Below are positions 28,814 to 35,990 of a stretch of 64,000 nucleotides of DNA, piece by piece. Below the pieces are notes generated by a model. That model made no database searches. It saw only the letters and a program-made list of their open reading frames with translations, and was not told where the DNA came from. Source of the stretch: Collinsella sp. AM34-10 (GTDB taxonomy: Bacteria > Actinomycetota > Coriobacteriia > Coriobacteriales > Coriobacteriaceae). Numbering within the stretch: position 1 is the stretch's first letter; each line of letters opens with the position of its first letter. The DNA is taken from contig NZ_QSIL01000002.1 in assembly GCF_003469185.1 (NCBI RefSeq), forward strand, positions 124,692-188,691, read 5' to 3'. The position numbers were made by a program, and so were the translations under genes.

Positions 28814-30187
28814 ATGGACATAACCATCTCCCTTATCACTACCCTCGTTTTAACCCTCATCAACGGCTACTTCTCTATGTCCGAGATGGCGCTCACCACG
28901 GCAAAGCGCGCTGTGCTGGAGCACGATGCCGAGGAAGGCGACAAACGCGCCGAGCGCGCCGTCCAGCTCGCCGCAGACTCCGATCAGCTGTTGGCCACCA
29001 TCCAGGTCGCCATCACGCTCATGGGCTTTGCCTCGTCCGCCGTCGCCTCGACGAGCCTGTCCGACCCGCTTGCCACGTGGCTCATGAGCTTTGGCATCGC
29101 GCCGCTCTCTGCCATTGCGCGCGGCCTGGCGCCGGTCATCATCACCGTCGCCGTCGCCTTCGTGTCCATCGTGATTGGCGAGCTCGTGCCCAAGCGCATC
29201 GGCCTCGCTAACGCCGAGGGCGTATCCAAGCAGGTCGTGGGACCGCTCTCGGTGTTCCAAAAGATCGCCCGCCCGCTCGTGTGGCTGACCGGTGCCTGCT
29301 CCGACGGTTTGGCCCGCATCCTGCGCATCAAGAGCGCCGATGACCGCCAGAACGTCTCGGAGGAAGAGATCAAGTACATGGTCTCGGAGCAGGACGACCT
29401 GCTCGACGAGGAAAAGCGTATGATTCACGAGATCTTCGACCTGGGCGACACCGTTGCCCGCGAGGTCATGGTGCCGCGCGTGGACACCACCATGTGCGAG
29501 GACGACGAGACGGTCGCCGACGTGCTGTCCGCCATGCGCCAGACCGGCTTTAGCCGCATCCCCGTCTATCACGAGGATCCCGACAACGTCGCCGGCATCG
29601 CGCACATCAAGGACCTGATCCAGCCTTCGCTCGACGGCAAGGGCGACCAGCCCATCGCCGACTTTTTGCGCGACGCCACCTTTGTGCCCGACACCAAGGA
29701 CATCCTGCCGCTGCTGTCCGAGATGCAGACCTCGCACGACCAGATCGTGGTGGTCGTGGACGAGTACGGCGGCACGGCCGGCATCATCACCATCGAGGAC
29801 ATCGTCGAGGAGATCGTGGGCGAGATCGAGGACGAGTTCGACCCCGACAACAAGTACCTCACGCGCCTTTCGCGCCGCGAGTGGCTTGTCGATGGGCGTT
29901 TTTCGTGCGATGACGCGATTGAGCTTGGTTGGCCGCTCGAGGAAAGCGATGATTATGAGACCATCGCCGGCTGGATTTTGGAGCTTTGCGACTCGGTGCC
30001 CGACATCGGAGAGGTGTTTGAGGTTGCGGGGTACAAGTTTAAGGTGCAGTCGATGCGTGGCCAGCGCATCTCGCTCATTCGCGTGATCGCTCCGGCCGAA
30101 ACCGATAAGAAGGATTCCGAGTCCTCGGCAGATAAGCCGGCGGCGTCGGACGCGGGTTCTGCGGACCCGCACGACGGCGACGAGTAG
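28814..30187 (+). CDS. CNNM/HlyC/CorC-type transporter with CBS pair
   Basis: 457 residues: a DUF21/CNNM membrane domain (residues 1 to about 195), two CBS domains (about 215-340, with VMVPRVDTTMCEDDETV and AGIAHIKDL), an acidic linker EYGGTAGIITIEDIVEEIVGEIEDE, a CorC_HlyC domain and a Ser/Asp-rich tail. CNNM proteins export or exchange Mg2+ with regulation by ATP-Mg at the CBS pair. It precedes the CphA-N-like gene by 24 bases. This is one of three probable magnesium-related membrane systems in the window (with 34138 and 35991). Confidence 0.92.
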   Translation: MDITISLITTLVLTLINGYFSMSEMALTTAKRAVLEHDAEEGDKRAERAVQLAADSDQLLATIQVAITLMGFASSAVASTSLSDPLATWLMSFGIAPLSAIARGLAPVIITVAVAFVSIVIGELVPKRIGLANAEGVSKQVVGPLSVFQKIARPLVWLTGACSDGLARILRIKSADDRQNVSEEEIKYMVSEQDDLLDEEKRMIHEIFDLGDTVAREVMVPRVDTTMCEDDETVADVLSAMRQTGFSRIPVYHEDPDNVAGIAHIKDLIQPSLDGKGDQPIADFLRDATFVPDTKDILPLLSEMQTSHDQIVVVVDEYGGTAGIITIEDIVEEIVGEIEDEFDPDNKYLTRLSRREWLVDGRFSCDDAIELGWPLEESDDYETIAGWILELCDSVPDIGEVFEVAGYKFKVQSMRGQRISLIRVIAPAETDKKDSESSADKPAASDAGSADPHDGDE

Positions 30188-30211
30188 GGCAAGGAAGAGT
30201 AGGGGAGAGTT

Positions 30212-31057
30212 ATGGCAGGCCTGTTCAACATCCTTAAGGTCACCGTCAGCGAGGACAAGATCTGCGCGCACGTGCTGGTGAACCCCGGCATGCCGCTCAT
30301 GACCTCGGAGGACATCGAGGCCACGGCGCGCGTGTATTACCTGGTGCCCGCGATTGCCAAGCATCTGTGCCTGGGCGATTCCGGTCGCGAATTCCAGGAC
30401 TGCATGGGCCAGACCGAGCTTTGCCATCTGCTGGAGCACGTGACAGTCGAGCTCATGAACGAGACCGGTCTCGCTGGCAGCATTTCGTGCGGCCGCACCC
30501 GCGTAAGCGAGCACGACGAGCGTGTCTTTGAGGTCGAGCTTTCGTGTCCCGACGACGCGCTGGCCATCGGCGCGCTGTCTTCGGCGACCTTTATGATGGA
30601 CTGGGCGTACCTGCACGCCGACCAGCCTGCCCCCGACGTGGAAGGAACGGTCGCGGGCCTGCGCAACCTGGTGCTGGGTATGCGCGCCGAGGCCGAGGGC
30701 AAGGACCCGCACGAGGCCGTCGCCGCCGCGAACGCCGAAGGCGAGGCCGGGGACACGACCGAGGGCGAGGCGCCTGCCGAGGCTGCCGCCGAGTCTGTCA
30801 ACGATGCCCCTGCCGAGGAGGCCGTCGAGGTCGAGCCCGCGGAGCCCCAGGGCGTCCCGAGCTTTGACGACGAGCCGCAGGAAGTAATCGATACCGAGGG
30901 CGCGACCGCCGAGAGCCATGAGGCCCCCGCTGCCGTCTACGGTGGTGCGGCGACGGCTCCGGTTGCCCCTGCGCGTGAGGGAGCGCTGCCGCTCGTTGAC
31001 GGCGCCGGCGAGGACCCGGCCGCCACGGTGGCCATGCCTGCCATGCCGCAGGAGTAG
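30212..31057 (+). CDS. Stand-alone cyanophycin-synthetase-N-like protein with acidic tail
   Basis: 281 residues. Residues 1 to about 155 resemble the non-catalytic N-terminal domain of cyanophycin synthetase: the segment FQDCMGQTELCHLLEHVTVEL (end at residue 81) corresponds to the GHxxEHxALEL region of that domain, and CGRTR at 93-97 is followed by a beta strand FEVELS and DALAIGA as in CphA. No ATP-grasp or Mur-ligase domain follows; instead there is an Ala/Glu/Pro-rich acidic tail of about 125 residues. It is therefore not a cyanophycin synthetase. A role in binding a peptide or polymer is possible, but nothing in the context shows it. Likely co-transcribed with the CNNM gene upstream. Confidence 0.75.
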   Translation: MAGLFNILKVTVSEDKICAHVLVNPGMPLMTSEDIEATARVYYLVPAIAKHLCLGDSGREFQDCMGQTELCHLLEHVTVELMNETGLAGSISCGRTRVSEHDERVFEVELSCPDDALAIGALSSATFMMDWAYLHADQPAPDVEGTVAGLRNLVLGMRAEAEGKDPHEAVAAANAEGEAGDTTEGEAPAEAAAESVNDAPAEEAVEVEPAEPQGVPSFDDEPQEVIDTEGATAESHEAPAAVYGGAATAPVAPAREGALPLVDGAGEDPAATVAMPAMPQE

Positions 31058-31136
31058 GCTCACCCGCTTATCACCATCATGTACCTGCGCCTTTACCGTA
31101 CGCAGATGAGCAAAGCGGCAGGCGCTGTGCTGCGGG

Positions 31137-31142
31137 TATAAT
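31137..31142 (+). promoter_or_regulatory. Candidate -10 box upstream of the YtxH gene
   Basis: TATAAT at 31137-31142, 51 bases before the ribosome site region; no good -35 box is visible at 16-18 bases upstream. Confidence 0.4.
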
Positions 31143-31193
31143 GGACAGCATTCAAACGGTGGGCGCCGAGGTGCCCGCAGGAGAGGAATGAAC

Positions 31194-31583
31194 ATGGGTA
31201 AGACTTTCAACTTTATCTCGGGTGCGCTCTTCGGTGCCGCCGCCGGCGCCATTATCGGCGTTGCCCTGGCTCCGCGCTCGGGCGCCGAGACCCGCGCCAT
31301 GGCTGCCGATATCGCAAACGACGCCTGGGATAACATGCGCGACACCTACGAGCACGGTGCCGAGGAGGCCCGCGCTGCGGTCAACGATTTTGGCCCGATG
31401 GTCGATGCCAAGACCGATGACCTGCGTGCCAAGGTTGACCTTGCCCGCGAGCGCATGGACCAGCTGCGAGAGCAGCTCAACGACGCCATCTCGGGCGGCA
31501 ACGTGACGCCCGCCGCCGATGTCGTGGTCGAGAACGCCGTCGAGGCCGACGCCGAGGCCGCGGAGCCTTCGACCGAGGCATAA
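31194..31583 (+). CDS. YtxH-domain protein
   Basis: 129 residues. The single N-terminal helix FISGALFGAAAGAIIGVALAP followed by RSGAETR is the YtxH signature, then an amphipathic helical region and an acidic Ala/Glu tail. These small membrane-tethered proteins are stress-associated in other Gram-positives. The ATG at 31194 is chosen because GGAGAGG lies 7-14 bases upstream; an ATG at 31188 would be too close. The stop overlaps the next start (TAATG), indicating a two-gene unit. Confidence 0.85.
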   Translation: MGKTFNFISGALFGAAAGAIIGVALAPRSGAETRAMAADIANDAWDNMRDTYEHGAEEARAAVNDFGPMVDAKTDDLRAKVDLARERMDQLREQLNDAISGGNVTPAADVVVENAVEADAEAAEPSTEA

Positions 31584-32338
31584 TGCGCGCCGGGGATTTT
31601 GTCGGCGCCAAGATCTATCGCAAGCCTACCGAGGATAAGCGCACTAAAAAAGACGGCACGCCGCGCAGCCCTAAAAAGCTCGGCAAGATTCACTTTCCGG
31701 TCTTTACCCCGGGCGGCACACGCGTGGTGGGCTTTATGGTTCGCCAGTCCGATATCGCGGGTATGATCGAGCGCCCCGACCGCTTTGTGGCGCTCGATGC
31801 CATTGGCGTCTACGAGGGCGCCATCGCAGTTGACGACGTCAAGGGCACCTACGATGCCGCTGCGGCCAAGCGCCTCGACATCAACCTGGACGATTGCATT
31901 ATCTGGGTTGGCATGGACGTGCGCACGGAGTCGGGCGATGTCGTGGGCTATTGCTCGGATGTGGAGTTCAAGCCGCGTTCGGGTATCGTGCAGACATTCT
32001 ATGTGACCACTGGCACTGCCTCGAGTGTGCTGGTGGGCGACACGCAGATGCCGCCGACGATGCTGCGCGGCTATGCGGACGGCGCGATGATCGTTTCGGA
32101 CGAGGTCAAGTCGCTCGGGTATTCGGGCGGCGCGGCTGCCAAGGCCGCCGAGGCAAGCGTCGTGGTGGGCGATAAGGTCAAGAAGGGCGCTAAGGTGCTC
32201 GATGACAAGGGTTCGGTCGCCGTGGACAAGGGCAGTCGCGCGCTGGGCAAGCAGCTCGGCAAGACGCGCGGTATGTTCAAGGCCTTTAAGGACGAATATC
32301 AAAAGGCGAGCGGGGGCTCGTCAAAAGCTAGCAAATAG
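31583..32338 (+). CDS. PRC-barrel domain protein
   Basis: 251 residues. Two PRC-barrel-like segments are visible: IHFPVFTPGGTRVVGFMVRQSDI and DVRTESGDVVGYCSDVEFKPRSG. The C-terminal 75 residues are Lys/Ala/Ser-rich and probably helical. PRC barrels are small beta-barrel interaction modules; the same module starts the MgtE-like protein at 34138. Translation is coupled to the YtxH gene. Confidence 0.75.
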   Translation: MRAGDFVGAKIYRKPTEDKRTKKDGTPRSPKKLGKIHFPVFTPGGTRVVGFMVRQSDIAGMIERPDRFVALDAIGVYEGAIAVDDVKGTYDAAAAKRLDINLDDCIIWVGMDVRTESGDVVGYCSDVEFKPRSGIVQTFYVTTGTASSVLVGDTQMPPTMLRGYADGAMIVSDEVKSLGYSGGAAAKAAEASVVVGDKVKKGAKVLDDKGSVAVDKGSRALGKQLGKTRGMFKAFKDEYQKASGGSSKASK

Positions 32339-32359
32339 CGACGTACCAATTGATGGGAG

Positions 32360-32396
32360 GCAAGCCGGAGACCTGTTGCTCCGGCTTGCTGCGTTT
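32360..32396 (+). terminator. Terminator after the PRC-barrel gene
   Basis: An 11-bp stem (GCAAGCCGGAG 32360-32370 with 32379-32389), 8-nt loop, then a weak TGCGTTTAT tail. Confidence 0.65.
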
Positions 32397-32410
32397 ATGG
32401 GGGAGGGCAC

Positions 32411-33817
32411 ATGCGCCAAAACGGATCTAACTTAAACGGGCGCTCGGGTGCGCGTCCGACGGCGCGCCGCGACCTGGGGCAGTTGCCCAGCGGTCAGCGC
32501 AAGCGTCACCGTAAGCCCGGCGCGATGTATCTCAACCATAGCCGCGGCTTTAGCGACCGAAGCGCTCGCATCGGCAGCGGCCGCACGCCCCGTCGTCCGT
32601 CTCGCCTGCCCTATGCGCTCATCGCCGTGGGCTGCGCACTCGTGCTGTTTATCGCTGCCGTCGTGGGCTACGTCAACCGCAGCGTGGATGTCGTCCTCAA
32701 CGGCCAGGAGACTGCGGTGCGCGTCGGATCTACGCTGCAAAATCTCATCGACGATCAGGAGCTGACCGATACCTACGACGCCGGGGATCTGCTGGCCGTT
32801 GACGACAGCGTGCTAACCCGCCATGGCGGCGAAAAGCTGTCGGTAAAGGTGGACGGCAAGCGCATAAAACAGGGCAAGTGGAAAAGCCGCGAGCTTACGG
32901 GCGGCGAGAAGGTGACGGTCAAGGACGGCCGCGACACGTATGAGAAGCACGAGGTCCAGGCGACGGTTATCGAGCCCAAGCTCAAGGTCGAGGGCACGGG
33001 TGCTATCGAGTACGTCAAGACGTGGGGCATCCAAGGTCGCTCCGAGGTGTGGGTCGGCGAGCAGTCGGGTAAGACGCAGGACCGCGGCGAGGTCGTGCCC
33101 GCCACCGATTGCGTGGTCGAGTGCGCGAGCGTGGCGCCCAAGGGCAACGAAAAGTACGTGGCGCTGACGTTTGATGAGGGCCCGAGCGGAGCGACCAAGC
33201 AGATCTTGCAGGTGCTCAAGGAAAAGGGCGTCACCGCGACGTTCTTCCTGTCGGGTGATGCGGCCGAGGCCTCGCCCGCCACGGCCAAGGCGATTGTCGA
33301 TGCTGGCTGCGAGGTCGGCTCCAACAGCTACCGAGACGAATCGCTCAAGGGCCAGGACCGCGATGCGGTGCGCGAGCAGGTTTCGAAGGGCACCGAGGCG
33401 ATCAAGTCCGTGACCGGAACGTCGACGATGCTTTTGCGTGCTCCCTACGCAGCCTTTGACGAGCAAAACTGGATTGATGCGATGGACCTGGTGTCTGCCG
33501 TGGTCTCGTGGAATATCGATTCGGGCGACTGGCTGCTCAACGGTGCCGACGAGCAGGTCTCGACGGTGCTCGATTCGGTGACGCCGGGCAACATTGTGTT
33601 GCTGACCGATAACGATGAATGTGCCGAGCAGACGCTCGAGGCGCTGCCGCAGATTATCGACGGGCTTATTGCCGACGGCTACAAAATCGTGACATTGAGC
33701 GATCTGGTCAAGACGGATACATCGCTGAGCAAAAAGCTCACCTCGCTGACGAAGGCCGCCATGCCCAAAAACGCCGTGTTCCCCCAGCTCGCCGAAGATG
33801 ACGACACCACAGACTAG
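32411..33817 (+). CDS. Deacetylase-fold (NodB-like) protein lacking catalytic histidines
   Basis: 468 residues: basic cytoplasmic N-terminus, one membrane helix (68-88), a DUF348/ubiquitin-like region (about 90-190), and a NodB-like domain (about 245-440). In the NodB motifs, TFDEGP (253-258) keeps the first Asp but has Glu256 for the metal-binding Asp. The usual HxxxH is SNSYRD, so both metal histidines are Asn305 and Asp309. LRAPY (342-346) keeps Arg. The final LLHD is LLTD, with Thr399 replacing His. It is therefore probably not a working metal-dependent deacetylase but an extracytoplasmic binding or structural protein. The frame is intact. Confidence 0.85.
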   Translation: MRQNGSNLNGRSGARPTARRDLGQLPSGQRKRHRKPGAMYLNHSRGFSDRSARIGSGRTPRRPSRLPYALIAVGCALVLFIAAVVGYVNRSVDVVLNGQETAVRVGSTLQNLIDDQELTDTYDAGDLLAVDDSVLTRHGGEKLSVKVDGKRIKQGKWKSRELTGGEKVTVKDGRDTYEKHEVQATVIEPKLKVEGTGAIEYVKTWGIQGRSEVWVGEQSGKTQDRGEVVPATDCVVECASVAPKGNEKYVALTFDEGPSGATKQILQVLKEKGVTATFFLSGDAAEASPATAKAIVDAGCEVGSNSYRDESLKGQDRDAVREQVSKGTEAIKSVTGTSTMLLRAPYAAFDEQNWIDAMDLVSAVVSWNIDSGDWLLNGADEQVSTVLDSVTPGNIVLLTDNDECAEQTLEALPQIIDGLIADGYKIVTLSDLVKTDTSLSKKLTSLTKAAMPKNAVFPQLAEDDDTTD

Positions 33818-33847
33818 TCATGTAAGAACGTCCCCAATGACTATGTC
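33812..33847. repeat. Dispersed TTTAAGAACGTCCCCAA repeat, copy 3 (contains a stop codon)
   Basis: GACTAGTCATGTAAGAACG followed by TCCCCAATGACTATGTC; the TAG at 33815 is the stop codon of the deacetylase-fold gene. Ends TAGTCAT and ATGACTA are complementary. Confidence 0.75.
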
Positions 33848-33894
33848 ACGGATGCGTCAGCGTTTGATATGCCTGCGATGTTTGGAGCATAAAT

Positions 33895-33926
33895 TTGACG
33901 CCACGGCGCGATGCTGATGCTATAGT
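33895..33926 (+). promoter_or_regulatory. Candidate promoter of the MgtE-like/NRMT unit
   Basis: TTGACG at 33895-33900 and TATAGT at 33921-33926 preceded by TGC (an extended -10). The 20-base spacing is long, which the extended -10 could offset. Transcription would begin near 33933. Confidence 0.45.
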
Positions 33927-33932
33927 TACTGC

Positions 33933-34137
33933 GGATAACAAGGGTCAAGAGAAAGGTTGCAGGTGAAATCCAAACCTCGACCATACAGTCGATGACCCCA
34001 TGCAGGTGCTTCTTGCGCATGTACGGGGTGTGAGCGCCGAGCGGCGTGCCGCCCGCGCATGCGTATGCATATCTAATAGTCCACGGACGGCGCGCCGGCA
34101 TGGTCGCAGTCCGAAGGGATAATGATGGGGAGCACCA
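33933..34137 (+). promoter_or_regulatory. Structured 5' leader, candidate riboswitch of unknown class
   Basis: About 205 bases between the putative start site and the GTG of the MgtE-like gene. A three-way junction can be drawn: P1 GGGTCA 33942-33947 with TGACCC 33993-33998; P2 AGGTT 33954-33958 with AACCT 33973-33977; P3 TCGAC 33977-33981 with GTCGA 33988-33992. GC-rich hairpins follow (around 34033-34060 and 34081-34112) before the GGGGAG ribosome site at 34126. The core does not match the M-box pattern as I know it. Its position before two probable Mg2+ proteins suggests metal or nucleotide sensing; this is inference. Confidence 0.5.
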
Positions 34138-35982
34138 GTGAATTATCTGAGTGAGATGCTCAAACTGCCGGTTTTGGACGTCGATGGCGAAAAGCTCGGC
34201 GTTGTGAACGATTTTGGCATTGCTACCGGCGAAGTTTTTCCGCACGTGACGTCGCTCGCGTTCCGCGGACCCGGCAAGACGCCGTTTATGATCAGCTGGC
34301 GCAAATGGGTCGACCGTATCGACGAGACGGGTGTACACCTTAAGTCGCCGGCCACCGAAATCCGTTTTTCGTACTTGCAGCCGACCGAACTCTTACTTGC
34401 TCGCGACGTGCTTAACAAGCAGATCGTCGACACGCAGGGCATGAAGGTCGTGCGCGTGAACGACATCAAGTTTTCCATGTCGGGCGAAAATCAGCTGCGC
34501 CTGCTGGGTGCCGAAGTTGGCGCCCGCGGTCTGCTGCGCGCGATCAGCCCCGCCCTTGAGCATGTTGTCGAGGGCTTTATGAAGCACCTGGGCAAACCGC
34601 TCGGCGAGGATATTATCGCCTGGTCCTATATGGACCTGCTCGATCGTTCGACTAAAAACATCCAGCTGTCGGTGTCGCACAAGACGCTCGGCGAGCTGCA
34701 CCCCGCCGACATTGCCGACATTATCGAACAGCTCGACCCGCGCCTGCGTGCGCAGGTGTTCGCGCAGCTCGATACCGCCCAGGCCGCCGAGGCCATCTCG
34801 GAGTTCGATGACGACGAGCTTATGACCGAGATGCTCGAGGGCCTGTCCGATACGGACGCATCGTCGATGCTGGCCATGATGGACCCGGACGACGCCGCTG
34901 ACCTGATCGACGAGCTCGATTACGAGAAGGCCGAGAAGCTTCTTCGCCTGATGGGCGTTCAGGAGGAGAAGGCGATTCGTAACCTGCTGGGCTATGAGGA
35001 CAACACTGCCGGTCGCATCATGACCTCGGAGTTTGTCTCCCTGCCCGCCACGGCGACGGTCGGTGACGCCATCGAGGCGATCCGCAAGCTCGACGAGGAC
35101 TTCGAGAGCGTCTACTACGTCTATACCGAGGACCCGAGCGGTATGCTCACCGGCGTCCTTTCGCTGCGCACGCTCATCGTGGCCGACCGCGACGCCACGC
35201 TGGGCCAGCTGGCCTATCGCGACCTGGTGTATGTGTCGCCCGACGATGACCAGGAAGACGTAACGGACGAGATGACCAAGTACGACCTGGTCGCCATCCC
35301 CGTTTGCGACGAGAACCGTCACATCTTGGGTATCGTGACCTTTGACGACGCCATGGACGTTATCGCCGAGGAGCACCAGGAGGACCTGCAGATCGCAGGC
35401 GTCGGTTCGGGCGATAGCGCGTCCGACGACTCGACGAATGTGCTCAGCTGGTTTGTGCATCGCCAGTACTGGGTTGTCGTGTGGGGTATTGCCTCGTGCA
35501 TCATGGCAACAGTGCTGGGGACGGCGCTGGGCTCTGCGCATCTGGTGGTGTTCCCCATGTGCGCCATGCCGCTCGTGCTGCTGGCTGCCTCGCGTATGGT
35601 GTCGTTCGTCAAGAACTACTTCCTGGAGTACGACGGCCATGACGATGAGCCCAAGCCGTATCTGGGGTTCTTCTTCCAGAGTACGGGCATGGGCTTGATT
35701 CTGTCGCTCGTGACCTACCTGTGCGCCCAGCTGGTGCGCACCGCCGCGTTCCTCGACGCGCCTATGTTTGAAGAGCAGCTCTTTACCGGCTGCTTTAACA
35801 TTGCGGCCATCGTTTGCCTGATTGGCAACATGAGCGCCGTGATTTACCTGATGGTGCTGTTCTGGCGTGACGAGCACGACCTCAATACGTCGGGCACCGC
35901 CATGAACGTCATTGCCGTCATGATCTCGTGTGTGGCGTACTGCATCGCCGCGGTTCTGCTCACCATGTCAGTCATGGGTTAG
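34138..35982 (+). CDS. MgtE-like cytosolic sensor fused to a non-MgtE membrane domain
   Basis: 614 residues: PRC-barrel-like N-terminus (VLDVDGEKLGVVNDFGI), a second such segment near residue 95, an MgtE_N superhelical domain (about 180-290, HPADIADIIEQLDPRLRAQVFAQLD and MDPDDAADLIDEL), a CBS pair (about 295-425), then four to five membrane helices. The membrane part lacks the GGNxGxQ-type motif that forms the MgtE pore; the equivalent stretch reads PLVLLAASRMVSFVKNYF. GTG start with GGGGAG 7-12 bases upstream. The next gene, an NRMT-like transporter, starts 8 bases after the stop, so this may be a Mg2+-sensing partner rather than a channel. Confidence 0.82.
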   Translation: MNYLSEMLKLPVLDVDGEKLGVVNDFGIATGEVFPHVTSLAFRGPGKTPFMISWRKWVDRIDETGVHLKSPATEIRFSYLQPTELLLARDVLNKQIVDTQGMKVVRVNDIKFSMSGENQLRLLGAEVGARGLLRAISPALEHVVEGFMKHLGKPLGEDIIAWSYMDLLDRSTKNIQLSVSHKTLGELHPADIADIIEQLDPRLRAQVFAQLDTAQAAEAISEFDDDELMTEMLEGLSDTDASSMLAMMDPDDAADLIDELDYEKAEKLLRLMGVQEEKAIRNLLGYEDNTAGRIMTSEFVSLPATATVGDAIEAIRKLDEDFESVYYVYTEDPSGMLTGVLSLRTLIVADRDATLGQLAYRDLVYVSPDDDQEDVTDEMTKYDLVAIPVCDENRHILGIVTFDDAMDVIAEEHQEDLQIAGVGSGDSASDDSTNVLSWFVHRQYWVVVWGIASCIMATVLGTALGSAHLVVFPMCAMPLVLLAASRMVSFVKNYFLEYDGHDDEPKPYLGFFFQSTGMGLILSLVTYLCAQLVRTAAFLDAPMFEEQLFTGCFNIAAIVCLIGNMSAVIYLMVLFWRDEHDLNTSGTAMNVIAVMISCVAYCIAAVLLTMSVMG

Positions 35983-35990
35983 GTGGTCGC

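Noticed and set aside
30212..31057. Cyanophycin synthetase
   Set aside because: Only the N-domain-like part is present; the ATP-grasp and Mur-ligase domains are missing.
28850..31345. 831-codon open frame on the minus strand
   Set aside because: It is antisense to three well-supported genes and shows no recognisable domain.
33933..34137. M-box (ykoK) magnesium riboswitch
   Set aside because: Conserved core segments of the M-box as I know them are not seen; kept only as an unclassified structured leader.
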